A DNA stretch of 15,660 nt from Burkholderiaceae bacterium. GTDB taxonomy: Bacteria > Pseudomonadota > Gammaproteobacteria > Burkholderiales > Burkholderiaceae_E. The notes beneath the pieces are model-generated. The model did not search any database. It was given only the letters and a program-made list of their open reading frames with translations, and was not told where the DNA came from. A program made the position numbers and the translations under genes. Position 1 is the first letter of the stretch. Each line of letters opens with the position of its first letter. Below, piece after piece: positions 1 through 6,457 of this stretch. The stretch spans positions 1 to 15,660 of the forward strand of contig JAHYJF010000054.1 in NCBI GenBank assembly GCA_019428955.1. Reading direction: 5' to 3'.

Positions 1-2
1 AG

Positions 3-3000
3 AACGAGTGGCGCGGCCGCGGCGAATTGCTTCAGGATTGGTTCGACGAGGGCCCTGAAGGGGTCAACGACGGTCTGATCGGACTTTCGGGGGCGGTCCA
101 TGGCGATATCGGCCAGGCGCTGCTGGCCGGCAACGAGGAACTGGCGGCGGCGCTCGCCAAGCGCTGGCAGGAGCGTTTTGGTGGTGACTACTTCCTCGAA
201 CTCCAGCGTTCCGGGCGTCCCGACGATGAGACCTGCACCAGGGCGAGCGCCCGGCTGGCCAGCCGGCTCGGACTGCCGGTCGTAGCCACCCACCCCGTCC
301 AGTTCATGGAACGCGACCATTATCAGGCGCATGAGGCACGGGTTTGCATCGCCCAGGGCGAGATTCTCGCCAACCCGAGGCGGGTGCGAAATTTCTGCCC
401 GGAACAGTACTTCAAGTCCCAGTCCGAGATGGCCGAGCTCTTTGCCGACCTGCCCGAGGCGCTCGCCAACGCGGTCGAAATCGCGCGGCGCTGCAACCTC
501 GAAATGGTGCTCGGCAAGCCACAGTTGCCTGCATTCCCGACCCCTGAAGGGGTGACACTGGACGACTACGTCAGCCAGCTGGCGCATGCCGGGCTGGAGA
601 AGCGCCTGGCCACCATGCCGGGGGACGAGAGTGAAAGCGCGCTGCGCCGCGAGTCATACCGGCAGCGGTTGGAATATGAGTGCGTGATGATCTCCCAGAT
701 GGGCTTCCCGGGTTACTTCCTGATCGTGGCCGATTTCATCAACTGGGCCAAGGCCAACCGGGTGCCGGTCGGTCCCGGCCGGGGTTCCGGAGCCGGCTCC
801 CTGGTCGCGTATGCGCTCGGGATCACCGACCTCGATCCGATCCCCTATGGGTTGCTGTTCGAACGCTTCCTCAATCCGGAGCGGGTATCGCTGCCAGACT
901 TCGACATCGATTTCTGCCAGGATCGCCGCCACCTGGTGATCGATTACGTGCGGGCCAAGTACGGCGAGGCGGCGGTGTCGCAGATCGCGACCTTTGGCAC
1001 GATGGCCTCGCGGGCGGTGATTCGTGACGTCGGGCGGGTGCTCGACATGGGCTACAACTTCTGCGACCAGCTCTCCAAGCTGATCCCGGTTGAGCAGGGC
1101 AAGCCGCTGTCGCTGGCGAAGGCGCGCGAGCGCGAGGAGCAGCTGCGCGAGCGCGAACGCAAGGAGGTCGAGGTGCGCGAGTTGCTGGCGCTGGCGGAAC
1201 CGCTCGAGGACCTGGCGCGCAGCGTCGGCACCCATGCCGGCGGGGTACTGATCGCGCCCGGCAAGTTGACCGATTTTTGCCCCCTCTACCGCCAGCCAGG
1301 CGCCGACTCCGGTGTCATCAGCCAGTTCGACAAGGACGACGTCGAAGCTGTCGGGCTGGTGAAGTTCGACTTCCTGGGCCTGCGCAACCTGACCAGCATC
1401 GAGCTGGCGGTCGAGTACATCCGGGCGCGCCATCCGGGCATGGCGATCGACCTGCCGAGAATCGGCTTCGATGATCCGGCCACCTACGCGGTGCTGCGCG
1501 AGGCCAACACCACGGCCGTGTTCCAGCTTGAAAGCGAGGGCATGAAGAAACTGGTCAAGAAGCTCCAGGCCGACCGTTTCGAGGACATCGTCGCGGTGCT
1601 GGCGCTCTACCGGCCGGGGCCGTTAGGTTCGGGCATGGTCGACGACTTCATCATGCGCAAGAAGGGGCAGCAGACGATCGACTATTTCCATCCCGATCTC
1701 AAGCCCTGCCTGGAGCCGACCTACGGCGTGATCGTCTACCAGGAACAGGTGATGCAGATCGCCCAGACCATCGGCGGCTACACGCTCGGCGGCGCCGACC
1801 TGCTACGGCGCGCGATGGGCAAGAAGAAGCCCGAGGAAATGGCCAAGTACCGCGATACCTTCGTCGCCGGCGCGGTCGAGCGCGGCTACGGCGCGGTGCT
1901 GGCCAACCGGCTATTCGACCTCATGGCGATGTTCGCCGAATACGGTTTCAACAAGTCGCATTCGGCTGCCTATGCCGTTCTCACCTACCAGACCGCGTGG
2001 CTCAAGGCCCACTATCCGGCCGAGTTCATCGCTGCGACCCTGTCGTGCGACATGGGCGACACCGACAAGGTGCAGGTGCTGGTGGTCGACGCCAAGGCCA
2101 ACGGCGTTACGATCCTTGGCCCGGACGTCAACAGCTCGGCGTACCGTTTCGAGCCGGTCGGCGAAAGCGCCGTGCGCTATGGCCTGGGGGCAATCAAGGG
2201 CGCCGGCGAAGCGGCGGTGCGCAATATCATCGCGGCGCGCGAGAGCGGACCCTTTACCGACCTCTATGACTTCTGTGCCCGGGTGGATCGCAAGTGCGTC
2301 AACCGCCGGGCGATCGAGGCACTGGTGCGCGCCGGCGCATTCGATGCGACCGACCCGGACCGTGCACGCCTGCTGGCCAACGTGGGGCGCGCGATCGACC
2401 TGGCCGACGCCCGCGCGGCTGACATCGATCAGGTCAGCCTGTTCGGCGACGATGACCAGGAGCAGGCCCAATCCCCTCAGTGGCTGCCGGCGACGCCGTG
2501 GAGTCCGCGCCAGCGCCTGCAGGAGGAGAAAGCCGCGCTGGGCCTGTTTCTCAGCGGCCACCTGTTTGACGACTGCGCCGCAGAAGTCCGGAAATTCGCG
2601 CGCACCAGGCTAAGCGATCTGCAACCCCAGCCCCAGCCGGTGTGGCTCGCGGGCATAGTCTCGGCGCAGCGTACCCAGATGACGCGCCGCGGCAAGATGC
2701 TCTTCGTTCGCCTCGACGACGGCAGCGGGGCGATCGAAGTTTCGGTGTTCAGCGAGACCCTCGAGGCGCAGCGCGCCGTGGTCCGCGAGGACGAACTGCT
2801 GGTAGTGCTCGGCAAGGTCAGCAAGGACGATTTCACCGGAGGGTTGAGGGTGGTGGCTGAGCGCCTGCTGGAGCTGGGCGAAGCCCGCTCCGAGTTCGGC
2901 AAGCGGCTGCAACTGGTGGCACCGGGTGGCGTCGACGTCACGCTGCTGCGCAGCGTGCTGCTACCCTTTGCGGCGCAGGACAACAGCGGGCAGGGAACGC

Positions 3001-3143
3001 TGCCAGTGGTGGTGGTCTATCTCAACGGCAGTGCCGGCTGCACCATCGAACTGGGCGGACCATGGCGGGTCCGGCCCGACGACGCCCTGCTCACGGAGTT
3101 GCGGGAACGCCTGCGGCCCCAGTCTGCAGCGGTCGAGTACTGA
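3..3143 (+). CDS. dnaE: DNA polymerase III alpha subunit, 5'-truncated
   Basis: This is the catalytic subunit of the replicative polymerase. The frame is open from the first bases of the window, so the gene begins upstream. About 1046 residues are present against roughly 1160-1170 in the family, so about 115-120 N-terminal residues (the start of the PHP domain) are missing. The visible PHP remainder is followed by the polymerase core. The PDFDIDF motif has its two metal-binding aspartates at bases 903-905 and 909-911. The third catalytic aspartate is in GLVKFDFLGLR, at 1368-1370. The YGFNKSHSAAYA block lies near 1940-1975. A clamp-binding pentapeptide QVSLF is encoded at 2430-2444, followed by an OB fold (about 2640-2880) and a C-terminal tau-binding-type region. 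It resembles E. coli DnaE (DnaE1 type) along its whole length. The gene ends with TGA 19 bp before msbA, so the two are probably cotranscribed. Confidence 0.98.
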   Translation, partial: NEWRGRGELLQDWFDEGPEGVNDGLIGLSGAVHGDIGQALLAGNEELAAALAKRWQERFGGDYFLELQRSGRPDDETCTRASARLASRLGLPVVATHPVQFMERDHYQAHEARVCIAQGEILANPRRVRNFCPEQYFKSQSEMAELFADLPEALANAVEIARRCNLEMVLGKPQLPAFPTPEGVTLDDYVSQLAHAGLEKRLATMPGDESESALRRESYRQRLEYECVMISQMGFPGYFLIVADFINWAKANRVPVGPGRGSGAGSLVAYALGITDLDPIPYGLLFERFLNPERVSLPDFDIDFCQDRRHLVIDYVRAKYGEAAVSQIATFGTMASRAVIRDVGRVLDMGYNFCDQLSKLIPVEQGKPLSLAKAREREEQLRERERKEVEVRELLALAEPLEDLARSVGTHAGGVLIAPGKLTDFCPLYRQPGADSGVISQFDKDDVEAVGLVKFDFLGLRNLTSIELAVEYIRARHPGMAIDLPRIGFDDPATYAVLREANTTAVFQLESEGMKKLVKKLQADRFEDIVAVLALYRPGPLGSGMVDDFIMRKKGQQTIDYFHPDLKPCLEPTYGVIVYQEQVMQIAQTIGGYTLGGADLLRRAMGKKKPEEMAKYRDTFVAGAVERGYGAVLANRLFDLMAMFAEYGFNKSHSAAYAVLTYQTAWLKAHYPAEFIAATLSCDMGDTDKVQVLVVDAKANGVTILGPDVNSSAYRFEPVGESAVRYGLGAIKGAGEAAVRNIIAARESGPFTDLYDFCARVDRKCVNRRAIEALVRAGAFDATDPDRARLLANVGRAIDLADARAADIDQVSLFGDDDQEQAQSPQWLPATPWSPRQRLQEEKAALGLFLSGHLFDDCAAEVRKFARTRLSDLQPQPQPVWLAGIVSAQRTQMTRRGKMLFVRLDDGSGAIEVSVFSETLEAQRAVVREDELLVVLGKVSKDDFTGGLRVVAERLLELGEARSEFGKRLQLVAPGGVDVTLLRSVLLPFAAQDNSGQGTLPVVVVYLNGSAGCTIELGGPWRVRPDDALLTELRERLRPQSAAVEY

Positions 3144-3162
3144 CGAAGGGAGTGCGCGCAGC

Positions 3163-4896
3163 GTGAAGAGCTTCCCCCTGTACATGCGTCTTTTCGGCTA
3201 CACCAGAGCGTATCGCACCGGGTTCGTCGCGGCTCTGGTCGGGATGGTGGTCGCGGCGGCGACCGAACCGCTGTTCCCGGCACTGATGAAGCCGCTGCTC
3301 GACGAAGGTTTCGTCGCCAAGGGCGCGCTGCCGCTGTGGATCGTGCCGGTGGCACTGATTGCCATCTTCGTGGTGCGCGGGCTGGCGACGTTCACCAGCA
3401 GTTATGCCATCAGCTGGGTTGCCAACCATGTTCTCGTGGACATGCGCCGCGAAATGTTCGCGCGAATGATGCGCCTGCCGTCGGCCGAATTCGAGCGCGA
3501 GGCATCGGGCCTTCTGATCTCCAAGATCGTTTTCGAAGTCACCAACGTCACGGGCGCGGTGACCCGCGCGGTGACCACTATCATCCGTGATTCGCTGGTG
3601 GTGGTTGGGCTGCTCGGCTGGCTGCTGTGGCTCAACTGGCAACTGACCCTGGTGGCGCTCGGGCTGATACCGGTGACCGCGCTGGTGATCATGATTTACA
3701 GCCGTCGCATGAGATTGCTCAATCGCCAGAATCTCGAGTACACCGGGGAATTGACCAGAGTGGTCGAGGAGGCGGTGCACGGCCAGAAGGTAATCAAGAT
3801 CTTCAACGCCTACGACCAGGTGGGCGGTGTCTTCGATCGCACCATCGGTCGGCTGCGTGGTTTTGCGATGCGCATCACGGTGGCCAGCAGTGCCACCGTT
3901 CCGATCACCCAGCTGTGTGCCTCGGTGGCAGTGGCGATCGTGGTCACGATCGCGCTGATGCAGTCGGCCAACAGTCAGACCACGGTGGGCGGGTTCGTAT
4001 CGTTCATCACCGCGATGCTGATGCTGCTGGCGCCGCTCAAGCGCCTGGCCGACGTCAACGAACAGCTGCAGCGTGGGCTCGCCGCCGCCGAAGGCGTCTT
4101 CGCGCTGATCGACAAGGACGGCGAGAGCGATGGCGGCACGCTCGCAATGGGCCGCTCGCGTGGCGAGCTGCTCTTCGAGGGCGTTAGCTTCGGTTACCCC
4201 GGCGCCGAGGTGTCGGCGCTGCATGGTATCGACTTGAAAATCGGCACCGGCGAGGTGATCGCGCTGGTGGGACCCTCGGGGGGTGGCAAGAGCACCCTGA
4301 TGAACCTGCTGCCGCGCTTCATCGAGCCCACTGCGGGCGAGATCCTCATCGACGGCGTGGTTCTCGGCTCGATTCGGCTCGCCGATCTGCGCGCGCAGTT
4401 TGCGATGGTCAGCCAGGATATCGTGCTCTTCAACGGCACGGTGCGCGCCAACGTGGTGTTCGGTGCCGACGGCGTAGTCGACGACCAGCGGGTCTGGGCG
4501 GCGCTCGAAGCGGCCGCGCTCGGCGATTTTGTGCGTGCCCTGCCGGGTGGGCTTGATGCCCAGGTCGGCGAGCGCGGCGCCCGTTTCTCCGGCGGCCAAC
4601 GCCAGCGCCTGGCTCTGGCCCGGGCCCTGCTCAAGGACGCGCCCATACTGCTGCTCGACGAGGCGACCTCGGCGCTGGATTCGGAAACCGAACGCGATGT
4701 CCAGGTCGCGCTCGAACACACCATGAAGGGCCGCACCACCCTGGTGATCGCCCACCGCCTCTCGACGATCGAGCGTGCCGACCGCATCCTGGTCCTCGAG
4801 GCCGGCCGCATCATCGAGCAGGGAACGCACGCCGAGCTGCTGGCGCACGACGGCGTGTATGCGCGCCTATACCGTATACAGTATGCTGCTGACTGA
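3163..4896 (+). CDS. msbA: Lipid A / phospholipid export ABC transporter (MsbA)
   Basis: This is a 577-residue ABC half-transporter in which one chain carries the membrane domain and the ATPase. The family flips lipid A core across the inner membrane as a homodimer, and E. coli MsbA has 582 residues. The N-terminal half has hydrophobic segments starting near residue 16, and KPLLDEGF follows TM1 as in MsbA. The ATPase half shows Walker A GPSGGGKST (370-378), signature FSGGQ (475-479), Walker B LLLDE (D499, E500) and the H-loop histidine (H531). I chose the GTG at 3163 because GAAGGG lies just upstream and the length then fits. The ATG at 3184 is an alternative seven codons in. The frame stays open back to 2926, but those codons lie inside dnaE and look out of frame. 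The last codons include rare CTA and ATA, which form a near-palindrome. Other exporters of the family are possible, but MsbA is the best fit. Confidence 0.93.
   Translation: MKSFPLYMRLFGYTRAYRTGFVAALVGMVVAAATEPLFPALMKPLLDEGFVAKGALPLWIVPVALIAIFVVRGLATFTSSYAISWVANHVLVDMRREMFARMMRLPSAEFEREASGLLISKIVFEVTNVTGAVTRAVTTIIRDSLVVVGLLGWLLWLNWQLTLVALGLIPVTALVIMIYSRRMRLLNRQNLEYTGELTRVVEEAVHGQKVIKIFNAYDQVGGVFDRTIGRLRGFAMRITVASSATVPITQLCASVAVAIVVTIALMQSANSQTTVGGFVSFITAMLMLLAPLKRLADVNEQLQRGLAAAEGVFALIDKDGESDGGTLAMGRSRGELLFEGVSFGYPGAEVSALHGIDLKIGTGEVIALVGPSGGGKSTLMNLLPRFIEPTAGEILIDGVVLGSIRLADLRAQFAMVSQDIVLFNGTVRANVVFGADGVVDDQRVWAALEAAALGDFVRALPGGLDAQVGERGARFSGGQRQRLALARALLKDAPILLLDEATSALDSETERDVQVALEHTMKGRTTLVIAHRLSTIERADRILVLEAGRIIEQGTHAELLAHDGVYARLYRIQYAAD
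4869..4884. repeat. 16-bp near-palindrome at the 3' end of msbA
   Basis: ATACCGTATACAGTAT is an inverted repeat around the central GTATAC, with one mismatched pair (C at 4873 against A at 4880). It sits in the last codons of msbA, 73 bp before the ATG of the peroxidase-family gene. It is AT-rich in a GC-rich setting. An operator for the downstream gene is possible, but I found no well-matched -35/-10 pair around it. Confidence 0.4.
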
Positions 4897-4904
4897 TCCC
4901 GGGA

Positions 4905-4929
4905 CGCCTCGCCGGTGAATGCGGGGGCG
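4905..4929 (+). terminator. GC-rich stem-loop between msbA and the peroxidase-family gene
   Basis: CGCCTCGC (4905-4912) can pair with GCGGGGGCG (4921-4929) around an 8-nt loop, with one G-T pair and one bulged G. It begins nine bases after the msbA stop. There is no T-run after it, so it is not a classical intrinsic terminator. It could be a weak attenuator or an mRNA 3'-end stabiliser. Confidence 0.25.
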
Positions 4930-4944
4930 CCTTCCAACCTGCCC

Positions 4945-4950
4945 AAGGAG
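4945..4950 (+). promoter_or_regulatory. Ribosome binding site AAGGAG for the peroxidase-family gene
   Basis: A near-perfect Shine-Dalgarno AAGGAG lies seven bases before ATG 4958. It fixes that start over the upstream in-frame codon at 4919. Confidence 0.75.
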
Positions 4951-4957
4951 CACCACG

Positions 4958-5548
4958 ATGACTGAATCAAGCGATCGCTACCCGTTGCCCGAGATTGCCG
5001 GTCTGCCCGAGGATATCCGCAGCACCATCCTCGAGGTGCAGGAGAAGGCCGGCTTCGTGCCCAACGTCTTTCTCAAGTTCGCCCGCCGTCCGGCTGAATT
5101 CCGTGCCTTCTTCGCCTATCACGACGCGCTGATGCTGCGCGAAGGTAAGCTGACCAAGGCCGAGAAGGAAATGATCGTGGTGGCCACCAGCGCCGCCAAC
5201 GGCTGTCTCTACTGCGTCGTCGCCCACGGCGCCATCCTGCGGGTCTACGCCAAGAATCCGCGCGTTGCCGACCAGGTGGCGACCAATTACAACAAGGCCG
5301 AAATCTCCCCTCGGCAGCGCGCCATTCTCGATTTCGCGCTGACCGTCGCGCTGGACTCCGAGAACCTGTCGGAAGCCGACTTCCTGGCCTTGCGCGAGCA
5401 CGGTTTCGACGATGAGGATGCCTGGGACATCGGCGCGATCGCGGCGTTCTTCGCGCTCAGCAACCGGATGGCCAATCTCAGCGGCATGATGCCCAACGAC
5501 GAGTTCTACCTGATGGGTCGGCTGCCGCGCGAGAAGAAGCCGGCGTAG
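4958..5548 (+). CDS. AhpD-like / carboxymuconolactone decarboxylase-family peroxidase-related protein
   Basis: This 196-residue cytoplasmic protein belongs to the AhpD/CMD superfamily, in the group usually annotated 'peroxidase-related enzyme'. Its key motif is CLYC followed by H (C83, C86, H90). In AhpD proteins the two cysteines cycle between thiol and disulfide, with the histidine assisting during peroxide reduction. Around it are KLTKAEKEMIVVATSAANGC and, later, the helical segment AIAAFFALSNRMAN, both typical of the fold. No signal peptide or membrane segment is seen. The start at 4958 is set by a strong AAGGAG. The gene follows msbA after 61 bp and ends convergently with the PIN toxin gene. 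Family membership is secure. The true substrate (organic peroxide or otherwise) and the reducing partner are unknown, and no AhpC-like gene is nearby. Confidence 0.85.
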   Translation: MTESSDRYPLPEIAGLPEDIRSTILEVQEKAGFVPNVFLKFARRPAEFRAFFAYHDALMLREGKLTKAEKEMIVVATSAANGCLYCVVAHGAILRVYAKNPRVADQVATNYNKAEISPRQRAILDFALTVALDSENLSEADFLALREHGFDDEDAWDIGAIAAFFALSNRMANLSGMMPNDEFYLMGRLPREKKPA

Positions 5549-5549
5549 C

Positions 5550-5569
5550 GGGCATCACGCCGGATGCCC
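5550..5569. terminator. Stem-loop between convergent genes, possible bidirectional terminator
   Basis: GGGCATC (5550-5556) and GATGCCC (5563-5569) form a perfect 7-bp stem with a 6-nt loop. It starts two bases after the peroxidase-family stop codon and lies 46 bases beyond the PIN toxin stop on the other strand. Neither side carries a T-run, so termination is inferred from position and structure only. I see nothing else in 5570-5615. Confidence 0.45.
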
Positions 5570-5615
5570 TGGCGCGTACTGACCTGGTGTCCCCGGCCGC
5601 CCGTGCCGACGATCT

Positions 5616-6092
5616 TCAGGTTCCGGACGAATCGATTGGCGGCAGGTGCTTCAGGAAGATCTCGGGCGTCATGATCCCGAAGCGCACCAGGTCGGCCAGT
5701 GCCAGCAGGTCGGCGTCACCCGAGACCAGGATGTCGGCCCGTCCCGCGACGGCCAGGCGCAGAAACGGCAGGTCGAAGACGTCCCGACACGCGGGCACAA
5801 TCGGCAGCGGCTTGGGTATGCGTACCACCTCGGCGTATGGCAGGTAGTCGGCGAGCAACTCCCGCTGCGCGGCCGGATCGAGCCGGAATTCCGGATAGCC
5901 AAGCACGCGCACCAGTTCCTGCGCGGTCGCGGTGCTCACCAGCGGCACGCACTGGCCGCCTTGCCAGGGGACGCGCAACCGCGCCATCGTTCCCTGGCCA
6001 AAGACCAGCGCGGACAGCACCACGTTGGTGTCGAGCACCACGCGCGGAGGATTGCCATCGGCTAGCTCCTTGCTGCGACGGCGGGCGCTCAT
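5616..6092 (-). CDS. PIN-domain toxin of a type II toxin-antitoxin module
   Basis: This 158-residue protein is a single PIN domain of the 'putative toxin-antitoxin system toxin component, PIN family' group. PIN toxins are Mg-dependent ribonucleases. The acidic residues of the active site are visible: D21 in VVLDTNVVLSAL, E59 in TAQELVRVL, D104/D107 in CRDVFDLPFLRLA, and D126/D128 in SGDADLLAL. None is missing, so the enzyme looks intact. The frame extends upstream to 6176, but I chose ATG 6092 because it overlaps the antitoxin stop in the typical ATGA arrangement and the extension is only the antitoxin's tail read in another frame. Partner and target RNA cannot be read from sequence. Not every PIN protein of this group has been shown to be toxic. 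Confidence 0.87.
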   Translation of the reverse strand: MSARRRSKELADGNPPRVVLDTNVVLSALVFGQGTMARLRVPWQGGQCVPLVSTATAQELVRVLGYPEFRLDPAAQRELLADYLPYAEVVRIPKPLPIVPACRDVFDLPFLRLAVAGRADILVSGDADLLALADLVRFGIMTPEIFLKHLPPIDSSGT

Positions 6093-6379
6093 GCTTTGCG
6101 CTGCCCCTTCGCGGGGGACTTCGCGGGGGACTTGGCCGCGCGTCTGGAGGCGCCGGGGATCACGGCGCGCGCCCACGCTACCGCATCGCCAATGTCGGCC
6201 CCGGTCAGGTCGAGTTCGGCGAGTTTGGCGCGCACGGCGTCGCCGCGCTGGATGCGTACCGGCGTCAGAACGATCTGGCCGTGGCGGGCCTCCACGTCGA
6301 AATACTCCGCCGGGCCGACCGCCTGCATGATGCTCTTGGGCAGGGTGAGCTGGTTCTTCGAGGTGATCTTGGCGAGCAT
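6089..6379 (-). CDS. AbrB/SpoVT-fold antitoxin
   Basis: This 96-residue protein is the predicted DNA-binding antitoxin of the PIN toxin. The N-terminal half (residues 1-45: KITSKNQLTLPKSIMQAVG, then EYFDVEARHGQIVLTPV) has the swapped-hairpin AbrB/MazE pattern of alternating strands with a conserved TLPK turn. The middle (about 46-75) is a helix-prone segment expected to wrap the toxin. The C-terminal tail is basic and low in complexity, with a doubled KSPA unit coming from a 12-bp tandem DNA repeat. AGAGG lies five bases before the ATG. The stop overlaps the toxin start by four bases (ATGA), so the pair is translationally coupled. It is likely autoregulated: a palindrome overlaps the -10 box upstream. 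A plain AbrB-type regulator is possible, but the coupling to a PIN gene favours an antitoxin. Confidence 0.86.
   Translation of the reverse strand: MLAKITSKNQLTLPKSIMQAVGPAEYFDVEARHGQIVLTPVRIQRGDAVRAKLAELDLTGADIGDAVAWARAVIPGASRRAAKSPAKSPAKGQRKA
6109..6132. repeat. Tandem 12-bp repeat (two perfect copies) in the antitoxin tail
   Basis: TCGCGGGGGACT occurs twice in direct tandem. It is in frame within the antitoxin gene on the opposite strand and encodes the doubled KSPA unit of the basic tail. Copy number could change by slippage without breaking the frame. Confidence 0.9.
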
Positions 6380-6396
6380 TGCGGCCTCTAGCGGAT

Positions 6397-6413
6397 AGTA
6401 AGGAATCCTTACT
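6397..6413. promoter_or_regulatory. 17-bp palindrome, probable operator of the AbrB-PIN module
   Basis: AGTAAGGAATCCTTACT has perfect 8-bp arms around one central base. Flanking GATA (6394-6397) and TATC (6415-6418) extend the symmetry imperfectly. It overlaps the proposed -10 box and lies 18 bp upstream of the antitoxin ATG. Binding by the AbrB-type antitoxin is inferred from this position; antitoxins commonly repress their own operon this way. Confidence 0.65.
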
Positions 6414-6440
6414 TTATCTCCTTGGCTATCCCGATGTCAA
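6411..6440 (-). promoter_or_regulatory. Sigma-70-type promoter for the toxin-antitoxin module
   Basis: On the - strand a perfect -35 TTGACA (6440-6435) is followed after 18 bp by TAAAGT (6416-6411), a 4-of-6 match to the -10 consensus. The expected start is near 6404, inside the palindrome, about 25 nt before the antitoxin ATG. It lies just after the oxidoreductase stop at 6458, so the module can be transcribed independently of the long operon. Confidence 0.6.
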
Positions 6441-6457
6441 AGACTTACTGACCCGCC

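Noticed and set aside
27..29. TTG as a possible start of dnaE
   Set aside because: The frame is open to the window edge and homology continues upstream of this codon, so the gene is truncated by the window rather than starting here.
2926..3162. Upstream in-frame extension of msbA
   Set aside because: It overlaps the 3' end of dnaE out of frame, and its translation is unlike MsbA. The GTG at 3163 has a ribosome site and gives the family length.
3091..4848. Long open frame on the - strand opposite msbA (also similar ones opposite rng at 7597-9120 and opposite purD at 11844-13514)
   Set aside because: These are antisense shadows of well-identified genes in GC-rich DNA. Their translations are compositionally odd (rich in Arg, His, Gln, Asp) and show no recognisable domain.
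6397..6413. Palindrome as an intrinsic terminator of the long operon
   Set aside because: The arms are separated by one base, leaving no room for a loop without breaking pairs, and no T-run follows. An operator explains it better.
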